Below, piece after piece: positions 1 through 5,991 of a stretch of DNA of 13,696 nt. Both the position numbers and the translations under genes were made by a program. The stretch comes from Pseudomonadota bacterium (GTDB lineage: Bacteria; CALINM01). The notes beneath the pieces are model-generated. The model saw nothing but the letters and a program-made list of their open reading frames with translations. It did no database searches and was not told where the DNA came from. The stretch's first letter is position 1. Each line of letters begins with the position of its first letter. The DNA lies in the NCBI GenBank assembly GCA_026415985.1, contig JAOAGA010000047.1, forward strand, positions 1 to 13,696, written 5' to 3'.

Positions 1-428
1 GAGGTGACGAAGTTTTTAATGCCCAGCTCTGCCATAGAGCCGTAAATAAAACGAGGTGCAAGAACATTGTTTACAGGAGAGTCGAAATCACCAAAGGCGG
101 GCATATCTATTGTTCCGTATATAAGGATTGCTCCGGTGAGAATAACTGTTATCAGTGCAACTAAATTGTATATATTAAAATTTTTACTCTTTATCCCTTC
201 TTCCTCCCTCTTAGTTCTGCTTAAGGCAGACAAAAATATAATGGTAGAAACACCCGCACCTACCGATGCCTCTGTAAAGGCTACATCAACAGCATTTAAT
301 CTCGTCCAGACAATAGTCATAACTAAGCTAAAGGCACTCAATATAATTATTGAGCTCAGCAAGTCTTTTGTTCTGACCGAATAAACCGAGAAGATAATGA
401 GGAAGATTAATAGTAAGATATCAATCAT
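1..428 (-). CDS. Mrp/Mbh antiporter subunit, fused MbhD-MbhE (DUF4040), 3' end missing
   Basis: Membrane subunit of a multisubunit Na+/H+ antiporter or an antiporter-linked membrane hydrogenase/oxidoreductase. The reading frame is open for 142 codons from the ATG at 428-426 to the left edge, so the C-terminus is missing. Residues about 1-70 are hydrophobic and carry the DUF4040/MbhD signature (SIIILSAFSLVMTIVWTRLN, then DVAFTEASVGAGVSTIIF). Residues about 85-142 contain a further membrane segment and then an MbhE-like stretch (FGDFDSPVNNV, YGSMAELGIKNFVTS). The start overlaps the mrpG stop by 8 bases, which implies translational coupling. The order E-F-G-B' resembles the archaeal mbhABCD arrangement, which differs from the classical Bacillus mrpABCDEFG order. 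Which larger complex it belongs to cannot be seen here. Confidence 0.85.
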   Translation of the reverse strand, partial: MIDILLLIFLIIFSVYSVRTKDLLSSIIILSAFSLVMTIVWTRLNAVDVAFTEASVGAGVSTIIFLSALSRTKREEEGIKSKNFNIYNLVALITVILTGAILIYGTIDMPAFGDFDSPVNNVLAPRFIYGSMAELGIKNFVT

Positions 429-738
429 TTTCTTTTTTCCTCGTCCATGGTTTCAATCCACTTAAATAGGCAGACTTAACAAGAGCATGTGTTGCTGTAG
501 GATTGACAATTAGTATGAAACAGATTATAAAAAACAGCTTAATGCTTATAAGCGAGAGACCTTCATAGACAATAAGCCCTGTTAAGATTAAAATCTGTCC
601 CATTGTATCTGCCTTACCAGCGGGATGAACCCTTGTGTAAAAATCGGGGAATCTTACAATTCCTATAGAAGCTACTATTATAAAAAAACAGCCTGAGAAG
701 ATAAATAATCCTGCTATAATCTCTTTTAGTTCTATCAT
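421..738 (-). CDS. mrpG: Na+/H+ antiporter subunit G (MrpG/MnhG/PhaG family)
   Basis: Small membrane subunit of the multisubunit Mrp cation/proton antiporter in the cytoplasmic membrane. At 105 residues it has the usual family length, with three hydrophobic segments (about 7-28, 45-62 and 66-85). The family motif is visible in the loop after helix 1: GIVRFPDFYTRVHPAGKADT, followed by the T.G.ILILTG-type second helix and NPTATHALVKSAY near the C-terminus. Its ATG overlaps the stop of mrpF by 4 bases and its own stop overlaps the next subunit by 8 bases, so it lies inside one coupled operon. No isolated function is expected; it acts only within the complex. Confidence 0.93.
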   Translation of the reverse strand: MIELKEIIAGLFIFSGCFFIIVASIGIVRFPDFYTRVHPAGKADTMGQILILTGLIVYEGLSLISIKLFFIICFILIVNPTATHALVKSAYLSGLKPWTRKKEND

Positions 739-989
739 CCTAACTTGCCTGTTGCTCTGTATTTTAAAAAGGCTATAGTGGCAACAAAATTAATCAGGGC
801 ATATAAAAGAGCTATATCGAGAAAATGAGGTCTTTCGTAAGAAAAGCCAATTAAAGCAAGAATAATAACCGCCTTTGTCCCTATAAAATTTATTGCCAAA
901 ACTCTGTCAAAAACCCTTGGTCCCTTTAAAGCCCTGTATATGACCAAAAAAGAAGACAAAATTAAAAGCAAAAGGGCGGTATCAAACAT
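735..989 (-). CDS. mrpF: Na+/H+ antiporter subunit F (MrpF/MnhF/PhaF family)
   Basis: Small membrane subunit of the Mrp-type antiporter. It has 84 residues with three predicted transmembrane segments (about 3-18, 34-50 and 57-75). Diagnostic family features are the loop RALKGPRVFDRVLAIN after helix 1, the conserved GTKAVIILALIG helix, and FLDIALLYALINFVATIAF with the acidic residue near the start of helix 3. It overlaps mrpE by 8 bases upstream and mrpG by 4 bases downstream. This is the smallest subunit and is usually required for complex assembly in the family. Confidence 0.93.
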   Translation of the reverse strand: MFDTALLLLILSSFLVIYRALKGPRVFDRVLAINFIGTKAVIILALIGFSYERPHFLDIALLYALINFVATIAFLKYRATGKLG

Positions 990-1458
990 TTTCTATCTCT
1001 TTAATTTTCTTCTCCATATCTCTTGTAAGCAAAGATTCAGCGTATTTAGATGTGAGTGAGTGAACTATAAAATCTCTTTTTTTCCCTACATCAATCGTAA
1101 CAGTTCCGGGTGTTAAGGTTATTGAGTTTGCGTAAGTAACAATGCAAAAATCTGTTTCCAATTCAGAGTTAAATTTTACTATAACAGGATCAATGGGCAT
1201 TTTTGGGTGAAGTACTCGGTAAACTACATCGATATTGGCAATGATTATTTCATAAATCAGATAGGGTATATATCTCAGAAATTTTATATAAAGATGAACA
1301 TTTTTCCTTACTTTTCCTTCCGATATAAGAAGATCTCCTGACAGATATGTTATAAAAAGACTTGATATGATACCAGAACTGATAAGGATTGGGTTTGTTT
1401 CTCCCGATAGCAGAAACCAAAAGGAGAAAAGAATTAATGATATTAACAGAAACCTCAT
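982..1458 (-). CDS. mrpE: Na+/H+ antiporter subunit E (MrpE/MnhE/PhaE family)
   Basis: First visible gene of the antiporter operon. The 158-residue protein has N-terminal hydrophobic helices (about 2-20 and 25-45), then a cytoplasmic domain typical of MrpE: IPYLIYEIIIANIDVVYRVL, followed by NSITLTPGTVTIDVG and a C-terminal region with FIVHSL. The ATG at 1458-1456 is chosen because the protein aligns from its first residue with the family and the region upstream is non-coding. There is no recognisable Shine-Dalgarno sequence in front of it. A consensus -35 (TTGACA, minus strand) lies only about 36-41 bases upstream, which suggests a very short leader (see the promoter entry). Confidence 0.92.
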   Translation of the reverse strand: MRFLLISLILFSFWFLLSGETNPILISSGIISSLFITYLSGDLLISEGKVRKNVHLYIKFLRYIPYLIYEIIIANIDVVYRVLHPKMPIDPVIVKFNSELETDFCIVTYANSITLTPGTVTIDVGKKRDFIVHSLTSKYAESLLTRDMEKKIKEIENV

Positions 1459-1462
1459 AACG

Positions 1463-1499
1463 CTGTTTTAAATTTAAACAGAAAAAAATTTTTTGTCAA
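1463..1499 (-). promoter_or_regulatory. Candidate mrpE promoter with overlapping inverted repeat
   Basis: On the minus strand a perfect -35 hexamer TTGACA (1499-1494) is followed after 17 bases by TAAATT (1476-1471), a 4/6 match to the -10 consensus. Transcription would begin near 1464, about 6 bases before the mrpE ATG, giving an almost leaderless message; this fits the absence of a ribosome binding site. An interrupted palindrome, CTGTTT-7-AAACAG (1463-1481), covers the -10 and start point and could be an operator. The hexamers are seen directly; their use and the repressor role are inferred. Confidence 0.45.
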
Positions 1500-1572
1500 C
1501 TATTACCTATTGATTTGGTTGATTTAAATTTTTAAAACTGCTTTATTTATTTGATATAAAAAAATTTTTTGT

Positions 1573-1601
1573 TGAGGATTGTTACAAAAAGACCTAAAAT
1601 T
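1573..1601 (+). promoter_or_regulatory. Candidate promoter for the kinase-like/antiporter/mtgA operon
   Basis: TTGAGG (1573-1578, 4/6 to the -35 consensus) and TAAAAT (1596-1601, 5/6 to the -10 consensus) are separated by exactly 17 bases. The predicted start point is near 1608, leaving a leader of about 28 bases that contains the strong ribosome binding site GGGAGGA (1621-1627) before the ATG at 1636. No other gene with a promoter of its own is obvious before 4619, so this site may drive all three downstream genes. Confidence 0.42.
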
Positions 1602-1635
1602 TAGACTTTAGAAATTAAAAGGGAGGAAGATTTAT

Positions 1636-2469
1636 ATGGCAATAATTACAATTTCAAGACCCTATGGTTCCGGAGGAACTCTTTTCGCCCAGGAGCTTGC
1701 TAAGAAAACAAACTACACATACATAGACAAAAATTATTGTGCCATTGTAGGGGAAGAGGTTAAACATTGTCTTACCTATTTTGAGCATGAAGATGAAACT
1801 GCTCCAGTTTTGCTTGACAGAATTTCTGAACTAATGAACAATCGTAGTTTCTATAAGGTTAATTTATTAGCAACAATATACAGCCTTGCTCTTAAAAATA
1901 ACGTTATATTTGTAGGAAGAGGTGCCAATATTATCCTTCAGGGTGTTCCAAATGTCTTAAGCCTGCAAATAGTTGGTAATATAGAAGACAGAGTTAAGGC
2001 TATAGCAGAATTGAAAAATCTTAGCTACGATGATGCGTTAAAACTTATCCAAAAGATGGATAACGAAAAGAGGAAGTTTATAGAATATTATTTTGATAAA
2101 AATATTTTTGATCCCACACTTTATCATTTTGTTATTAATCTCAGTTACGTTCCGTTGAACAATGCGGTAGATACAATAATTGATTATGTTAATAAATATT
2201 TTGGTGAAGAGGATTTCAAAAAATCGGAAAGTATCCTTAAAAATAGACTTATTGAGAAAAAGGCAGAGGTAATTGTTTTTGGATTGGACCTCACACAAAA
2301 CACAAAGGCAAATTTTACTATGAGAGATGACGGAACTCTTATTGTTAAAGGTATGGTAAGCTCAGAAAATGAGAAAAACAGACTTATCAAAGCCCTTGAG
2401 AATATTGAAGAAGTGAAAAAAATTGAGGACAATCTTAAGATTGGCATACTTTCAAGAATGATATATTAA
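1636..2469 (+). CDS. Cytidylate kinase-like family protein with C-terminal BON-like domain
   Basis: Two-part protein of 277 residues. Residues 1-190 match the cytidylate-kinase-like family: ITISRPYGSGGTLFA at 4-18 in the P-loop position, the D-K pair at 31-32, VIFVGRGANIIL at 90-101 (a hallmark of this family), an ERV-type arginine region (IEDRVKAI, 116-123), and DPTLYHFVINLSYVPL at 159-174. The P-loop has no Lys at the GK(S/T) position, as in other members, so canonical CMP kinase activity is doubtful. After a charged linker, residues about 205-270 look like a BON domain (DGTLIVKGMVSSENEKNRL, then a V-x-x-I-E-D-N-L-K strand). The substrate is unknown. It is preceded by GGGAGGA and is 21 bases from the transporter gene, so co-expression is likely. 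It should not be annotated as cmk. Confidence 0.8.
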   Translation: MAIITISRPYGSGGTLFAQELAKKTNYTYIDKNYCAIVGEEVKHCLTYFEHEDETAPVLLDRISELMNNRSFYKVNLLATIYSLALKNNVIFVGRGANIILQGVPNVLSLQIVGNIEDRVKAIAELKNLSYDDALKLIQKMDNEKRKFIEYYFDKNIFDPTLYHFVINLSYVPLNNAVDTIIDYVNKYFGEEDFKKSESILKNRLIEKKAEVIVFGLDLTQNTKANFTMRDDGTLIVKGMVSSENEKNRLIKALENIEEVKKIEDNLKIGILSRMIY

Positions 2470-2490
2470 TTTTTCGGGGGGAAGGTTATT

Positions 2491-3813
2491 ATGCGATTTG
2501 GAACTCTTTTTAAAGTTCTGTTGTTGTCTTTTATTCCCAGCTTGGTAATTGCATCCACAGGTGGTGAGGAGGTTCATTTTCCGTTATGGAGTGGCATTTT
2601 TTTTGTAGTAATGTTACTTTCCATAGCAGTAATACCGTTGATTAATGCAGAGTGGTGGAGTAAGAGATACGGCTGGGTTGCCATTGCCCTTGCTATTCCC
2701 GCGGGGATAATTGTAGTCTCACAAAAAACATCCCTTTTAATCCATGTTATTGGTGAGTACCTCTCCTTTATAATACTTTTAGGCTCTCTTTTTATAATTG
2801 CAGGTGGGATAGTGATAAAGATAGGCGCAAAGGGCACACCTAAACTAAACGTTCTTCTTCTTTTTATAGGGGCCTTTTTTGCAAGTTTTGTGGGAACAAC
2901 CGGTGCAAGTATGGTTCTTATACGACCTCTAATCAGAGCCAATCAGTGGCGTAAAAATGTAGTTCATATATTTATCTTCTTTATCTTTCTTGTATCAAAC
3001 ATTGGGGGGCTTTTAACTCCTCTTGGTGATCCACCGCTTTTTCTTGGTTTTTTGAAAGGTGTTCCCTTTCTCTGGACCTTTAAACTTATTCCTTTCTGGC
3101 TTCTTGCCACGACAATCCTTATTGTAATCTTTTTCTTTATTGATAATCATTTTTTGAAAAAGGAAGATTTATCTGCAATGGATAAGGTTATGCCTCTTTC
3201 TGAAAAAAGGCTTGAGATAAAGGGGAAAAGAAATTTTATATTCCTTCTTATGGTAATCGGGTCTTTTTTCTTGCCACCTCTTTTCAGAGAAGTTGTTATG
3301 ATTTCTGCAGGACTTTTATCAATATATTTTACACCTTTAACCCTTAGAGAGGAGAACTCTTTTACTTATCATCCAATAATTGAGGTTGCCCTATTGTTCA
3401 TCGGGATATTTGTTACGATGATACCGGTTATGAAAATACTCGAAGTTAGTGGCAGCAAGTTAGGCATAGAGGAGCCCTATCAGTTTTTTTGGGTAACCGG
3501 TGCTTTATCAAGTTTTCTGGATAATGCACCAACCTATCTTGTGTTTATGGCAACAGCTCAGAGCGTTGCTATTGCAAAGGGTATAACTACTAATTTAATA
3601 GTAGGTGTTCCTGAGGTCTATCTTAAAGCTATTTCTGTAGGGGCAGTTTTCATGGGTGCAAACTCCTATATTGGTAACGGCCCTAATTTTATGGTCAAAG
3701 CCATTTGTGAAGAAAACGATATTAAGATGCCATCATTTTTTGGTTATATGGCTTGGTCTGTAGGGATTCTGATCCCTGTTTTTATATTAATTACCTTTGT
3801 ATTCTTTAGATGA
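2491..3813 (+). CDS. NhaD/CitMHS-type ion transporter (putative sodium:proton antiporter)
   Basis: Integral membrane protein of 440 residues with about 11-12 hydrophobic segments, of the ion transporter superfamily that includes NhaD, ArsB and citrate carriers. Key motifs are FVGTTGASMVLIRP (133-146), NIGGLLTPLGDPPLFLGFL (170-188), LSSFLDNAPTYL (339-350) and GANSYIGNGPNFMVKA (389-404). The paired internal motifs are typical of the inverted-repeat fold of this superfamily. The N-terminus (1-21) resembles a signal peptide or first helix. Na+/H+ exchange is the usual annotation for this clade (related to the 'putative citrate transport' Pfam group), but citrate or another carboxylate cannot be excluded. 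The gene has a strong GGGGGGAAGG ribosome binding site and its stop overlaps the mtgA start by 4 bases. Confidence 0.85.
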   Translation: MRFGTLFKVLLLSFIPSLVIASTGGEEVHFPLWSGIFFVVMLLSIAVIPLINAEWWSKRYGWVAIALAIPAGIIVVSQKTSLLIHVIGEYLSFIILLGSLFIIAGGIVIKIGAKGTPKLNVLLLFIGAFFASFVGTTGASMVLIRPLIRANQWRKNVVHIFIFFIFLVSNIGGLLTPLGDPPLFLGFLKGVPFLWTFKLIPFWLLATTILIVIFFFIDNHFLKKEDLSAMDKVMPLSEKRLEIKGKRNFIFLLMVIGSFFLPPLFREVVMISAGLLSIYFTPLTLREENSFTYHPIIEVALLFIGIFVTMIPVMKILEVSGSKLGIEEPYQFFWVTGALSSFLDNAPTYLVFMATAQSVAIAKGITTNLIVGVPEVYLKAISVGAVFMGANSYIGNGPNFMVKAICEENDIKMPSFFGYMAWSVGILIPVFILITFVFFR

Positions 3814-4619
3814 GAATATTTTTTAAAACGGTAATTTTTATCATAATAATAACCATAGCCCTTTCAGCGGGTTATGGTTTTTTTATTTATGGAAAGGTTG
3901 TTGAGTTAAAAAATCCAAGAAGTTCAATTACAATCACCATCTACGATTGGAAAAAAAATCCCTATGAGTTTATTGTAGGTCCCAAAAACCCTGCTTATAC
4001 AAGCTGGAATAACATAAGTCCCTATGTCAAATGGGCGGTAATACTTTCTGAAGATGCAAAGTTTTACAAACACGGTGGAGTTGATTACGAAGCCTTAAAA
4101 TCGGCCATTAAAAAAAATCTTGAAGTAGGAAAGTATGTAAAAGGTGGTTCAACGATAACTCAACAGCTTGCAAAGAATTTGTTTCTTTCCAGAGAGAAAT
4201 CATTGATAAGAAAATTTAAAGAGTTGATAATTGCTTTTATTTTAGAGAGGGAGTTATCAAAAACAAGGATACTTGAGCTTTATCTTAATGCAGTTGAGTT
4301 TGGCCCCTTAATTTACGGTATAAACAATGCCAGTCATTATTATTTTAATAAATACCCATCACAGCTAAACCCTTTGGAGGCTTCAATTCTTGCCTCGCTA
4401 CTTCCAAGTCCAAAAATTTTTAATCCCCTGCGGAATGTAGAGAGGGCTGAGGTAAGGGCAAAAAGGATATTAAAGAGAATGAAACAGGCAAAGGTTATAA
4501 CAGATACAGAGTTTGATATATATGACAAATCAGACCTTGCCTTAACAGTGGAGAAGAAGATAGAGGTAAGAACCTCAAAAGAGGAAGGCTTTTCAAATAT
4601 CACATCAAAAGCCCCGTAA
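3810..4619 (+). CDS. mtgA: Monofunctional biosynthetic peptidoglycan transglycosylase (GT51)
   Basis: Polymerises lipid II into glycan strands on the periplasmic face of the inner membrane. The 269-residue protein has one N-terminal membrane anchor (about 5-28) and a GT51 domain (about 60-230). Visible motifs are SEDAKFYKHGG with the catalytic-type Glu at 81 (EDxxFxxHxG), GGSTITQQLAKN (112-123), the second conserved Glu at 156 in ILELYLN, and LNPLEASILASLLPSP. There is no transpeptidase domain, which separates it from class A PBPs. The ATGA overlap with the transporter stop, without its own ribosome binding site, implies translational coupling. The C-terminal tail after about 230 is poorly conserved. 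The gene ends in a 15-base tail-to-tail overlap with trmL. Confidence 0.92.
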   Translation: MRIFFKTVIFIIIITIALSAGYGFFIYGKVVELKNPRSSITITIYDWKKNPYEFIVGPKNPAYTSWNNISPYVKWAVILSEDAKFYKHGGVDYEALKSAIKKNLEVGKYVKGGSTITQQLAKNLFLSREKSLIRKFKELIIAFILERELSKTRILELYLNAVEFGPLIYGINNASHYYFNKYPSQLNPLEASILASLLPSPKIFNPLRNVERAEVRAKRILKRMKQAKVITDTEFDIYDKSDLALTVEKKIEVRTSKEEGFSNITSKAP

Positions 4620-5054
4620 TCTTCTCAGTGCTTCATAAAGAACTATTGAAACAGAGTTGGAAAGATTCAGACATCTGACCTTGCCAAACATAGGTATAGT
4701 ATAAATTCTGTCGGAAAAATCCTTAAAAACAAAAGGTGGAAACCCTGCAGTCTCTGCTCCAAAGATGAGATAATCTTTCTCATTGTATTCGATTTCAGTA
4801 TAAATTTTTATACCCTTCGATGAAAAAAAGTATAACTCGCCGTCTTTTACTGATAAAAAGTCTTTAAAGGAGCTGTGAACAAAAAGTTTTAAATGATCCC
4901 AGTAGTCAAGGCCTGCCCTTTTTAAGTATTTATCCGATAATGAAAATCCCAATGGTTTTATAAGATGTAGCTCACAGTCAGTTGCTACGCATAATCTTGC
5001 AATATTTCCGGTGTTTGGTGGTATCTCTGGATTTAGTAAAACAACCCTTGGCAT
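4605..5054 (-). CDS. trmL: tRNA (cytidine/uridine-2'-O-)-methyltransferase TrmL
   Basis: SPOUT-class (SpoU/TrmH superfamily) methyltransferase that 2'-O-methylates the wobble base of certain leucine tRNAs using S-adenosylmethionine. The 149-residue minimal form lacks extra RNA-binding domains, as usual for TrmL. The three SPOUT motifs are clear: NPEIPPNTGNIARL (8-21), LIFGAETAGFP (96-106), and IPMFGKVRCLNLSNSVSI (120-137) leading to LYEALRR. The ATG at 5054 is chosen because E. coli TrmL starts at the equivalent position before its PEIPPNTGN motif; a TTG at 5072 would add six residues but is too close to the only purine-rich site. It starts 4 bases after the upstream regulator stop, so it is the last gene of the feoB operon. 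Confidence 0.92.
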   Translation of the reverse strand: MPRVVLLNPEIPPNTGNIARLCVATDCELHLIKPLGFSLSDKYLKRAGLDYWDHLKLFVHSSFKDFLSVKDGELYFFSSKGIKIYTEIEYNEKDYLIFGAETAGFPPFVFKDFSDRIYTIPMFGKVRCLNLSNSVSIVLYEALRRLRGF

Positions 5055-5058
5055 ATTT

Positions 5059-5715
5059 TCAGTCTTTTTCAATCCTTACATAGACTGCTTCAGCAACCGT
5101 TTTGTCTACAGCAAACTCTGAGTTGCCTATTGCGAAAAGGTATGAGGGAAATGTTTGTTTTACCTTTATGGTGGCACCGGGTAAAATTCCCAAACTTGCA
5201 AGGCTTTGGAGGTTTTTATCGGCAATCCCCTGAATATAAACAATTTTTCCCTTTTGACCGAACTTAAGTTGACTTAAAGGCACTACATATTTGTCTCCCA
5301 CCTTCATCTCGAGCTTGCAACAGGGGCCGGGTGGTATTGGGTTTCCGTGGGGACAGGTTTTTGGATGGCCAAGAAGGGTGCATACTTTGTCTTCTATGCC
5401 TTCTTTTAGATAATGTTCTAACTTACAGGCGGTATCATGTATGGCACTGCCAGAGACGTCTATTACATCTACAAGGAGTTTTTCAGCCAGTCTGTGCCTT
5501 CTGACTACATTTTCACCTTTTGTCATCCCGTCTTCTGTGAGATTGACATTGTCATCATTTACATTTATAAGTTTTTTCTCAAGAAGCTCTTTTATCTCTT
5601 CTGCTCCCTTCTCCACTCCCAAGACATTAAAGTTGAGATTATCCTTGTTACGCTCCTTTTTGGCTATCCATAACATTTCGAGAATCTCTTCAAGTTTTTC
5701 GGTTAAAAGACTCAT
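5059..5715 (-). CDS. Iron-type DtxR-family regulator fused to a FeoA domain
   Basis: Metal-dependent transcriptional repressor of 218 residues. Residues 1-70 form a compact winged helix (wing NVNDDNVNLTEDG). Residues 70-130 form the metal-binding/dimerisation domain: RRHRLAEKLLVD (72-83), then IHDTACKLEHYL (92-103) and HPKTCPHGNPIPPG (117-130). The Cys97-x-x-Glu100-His101 arrangement matches the C102/E105/H106 primary site of DtxR/IdeR, where MntR has Glu instead of Cys, so Fe(II) sensing is favoured. His74, Glu78 and His93 match the ancillary site; the Met10 equivalent is not evident. Residues about 140-216 are a FeoA/SH3-like domain (LGILPGATIKV). It starts 3 bases after the Cys-rich gene and its ribosome binding site (AGGGG) lies in the end of that gene. 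It probably controls iron genes or modulates FeoB through the FeoA part. Confidence 0.88.
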   Translation of the reverse strand: MSLLTEKLEEILEMLWIAKKERNKDNLNFNVLGVEKGAEEIKELLEKKLINVNDDNVNLTEDGMTKGENVVRRHRLAEKLLVDVIDVSGSAIHDTACKLEHYLKEGIEDKVCTLLGHPKTCPHGNPIPPGPCCKLEMKVGDKYVVPLSQLKFGQKGKIVYIQGIADKNLQSLASLGILPGATIKVKQTFPSYLFAIGNSEFAVDKTVAEAVYVRIEKD

Positions 5716-5718
5716 AAA

Positions 5719-5898
5719 CTACCCCTTTTTAAAAATCTTTTTTATGAAATTCGTTTTTTCAGATTTTTTTTCTCGTGGAAACTCATAACCACAGTTAGGG
5801 CATCTTACAAGCCCGCATCCCTTAACACCACAGCCAGAACAGCCACCTTTAGCACTTTCTTCGTCAAAGGTGTTGCCACATAAAGGACATTTTATCAT
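5719..5898 (-). CDS. Small Cys-rich zinc-ribbon-like protein of the feo operon
   Basis: A 59-residue protein with a good ribosome binding site (GAGGG, 4-5 bases before the ATG at 5898-5896). It has seven cysteines arranged as CPLC (4-7), CSGC (20-23), GCG (28) and CPNC (33-36), followed by GYEFPRE and a lysine-rich tail. The CxxC pairs suggest a metal-binding rubredoxin-like knuckle or zinc ribbon; the extra CSGCGVKGCG cluster could bind a second metal or Fe-S centre. It sits between feoB and the DtxR-FeoA gene with the same orientation (3-base gap downstream), so a role in ferrous iron handling or FeoB assembly is likely. Similar short proteins ending in CGLVRCPNCGYE occur beside FeoB in anaerobes, to my recollection. 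Function is not established. Confidence 0.85.
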   Translation of the reverse strand: MIKCPLCGNTFDEESAKGGCSGCGVKGCGLVRCPNCGYEFPREKKSEKTNFIKKIFKKG

Positions 5899-5919
5899 AT
5901 TCCCTCACAAATATAATAT

Positions 5920-5937
5920 AAGGTTAAGGTTGAGGTT
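5920..5937. repeat. Three tandem hexamers AAGGTT/AAGGTT/GAGGTT
   Basis: In the 93-base gap between feoB and the Cys-rich gene, the plus strand reads three consecutive hexamers, two identical and one with a single change. On the transcribed strand this is AACCTC-AACCTT-AACCTT just before the next ribosome binding site. No function is known; it could be a binding site or chance. Confidence 0.5.
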
Positions 5938-5991
5938 GTATGAGATAGTGTATCTGACATATTCTATATTATACCTTCTGCTAATTAATAA

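Noticed and set aside
67-384. Plus-strand reading frame of 105 codons
   Set aside because: It lies opposite the MbhD-MbhE gene, which shows clear family motifs on the minus strand; the plus-strand product has no recognisable features.
1636-2469. Annotation as the essential cytidylate kinase cmk
   Set aside because: It lacks the GK(S/T) lysine and has the GRGANIIL signature of the separate cytidylate-kinase-like family, plus an extra domain.
5055-5072. TTG start for trmL giving six extra residues
   Set aside because: The ATG at 5054 gives the exact family N-terminus, and the purine-rich site abuts the TTG with no spacing.
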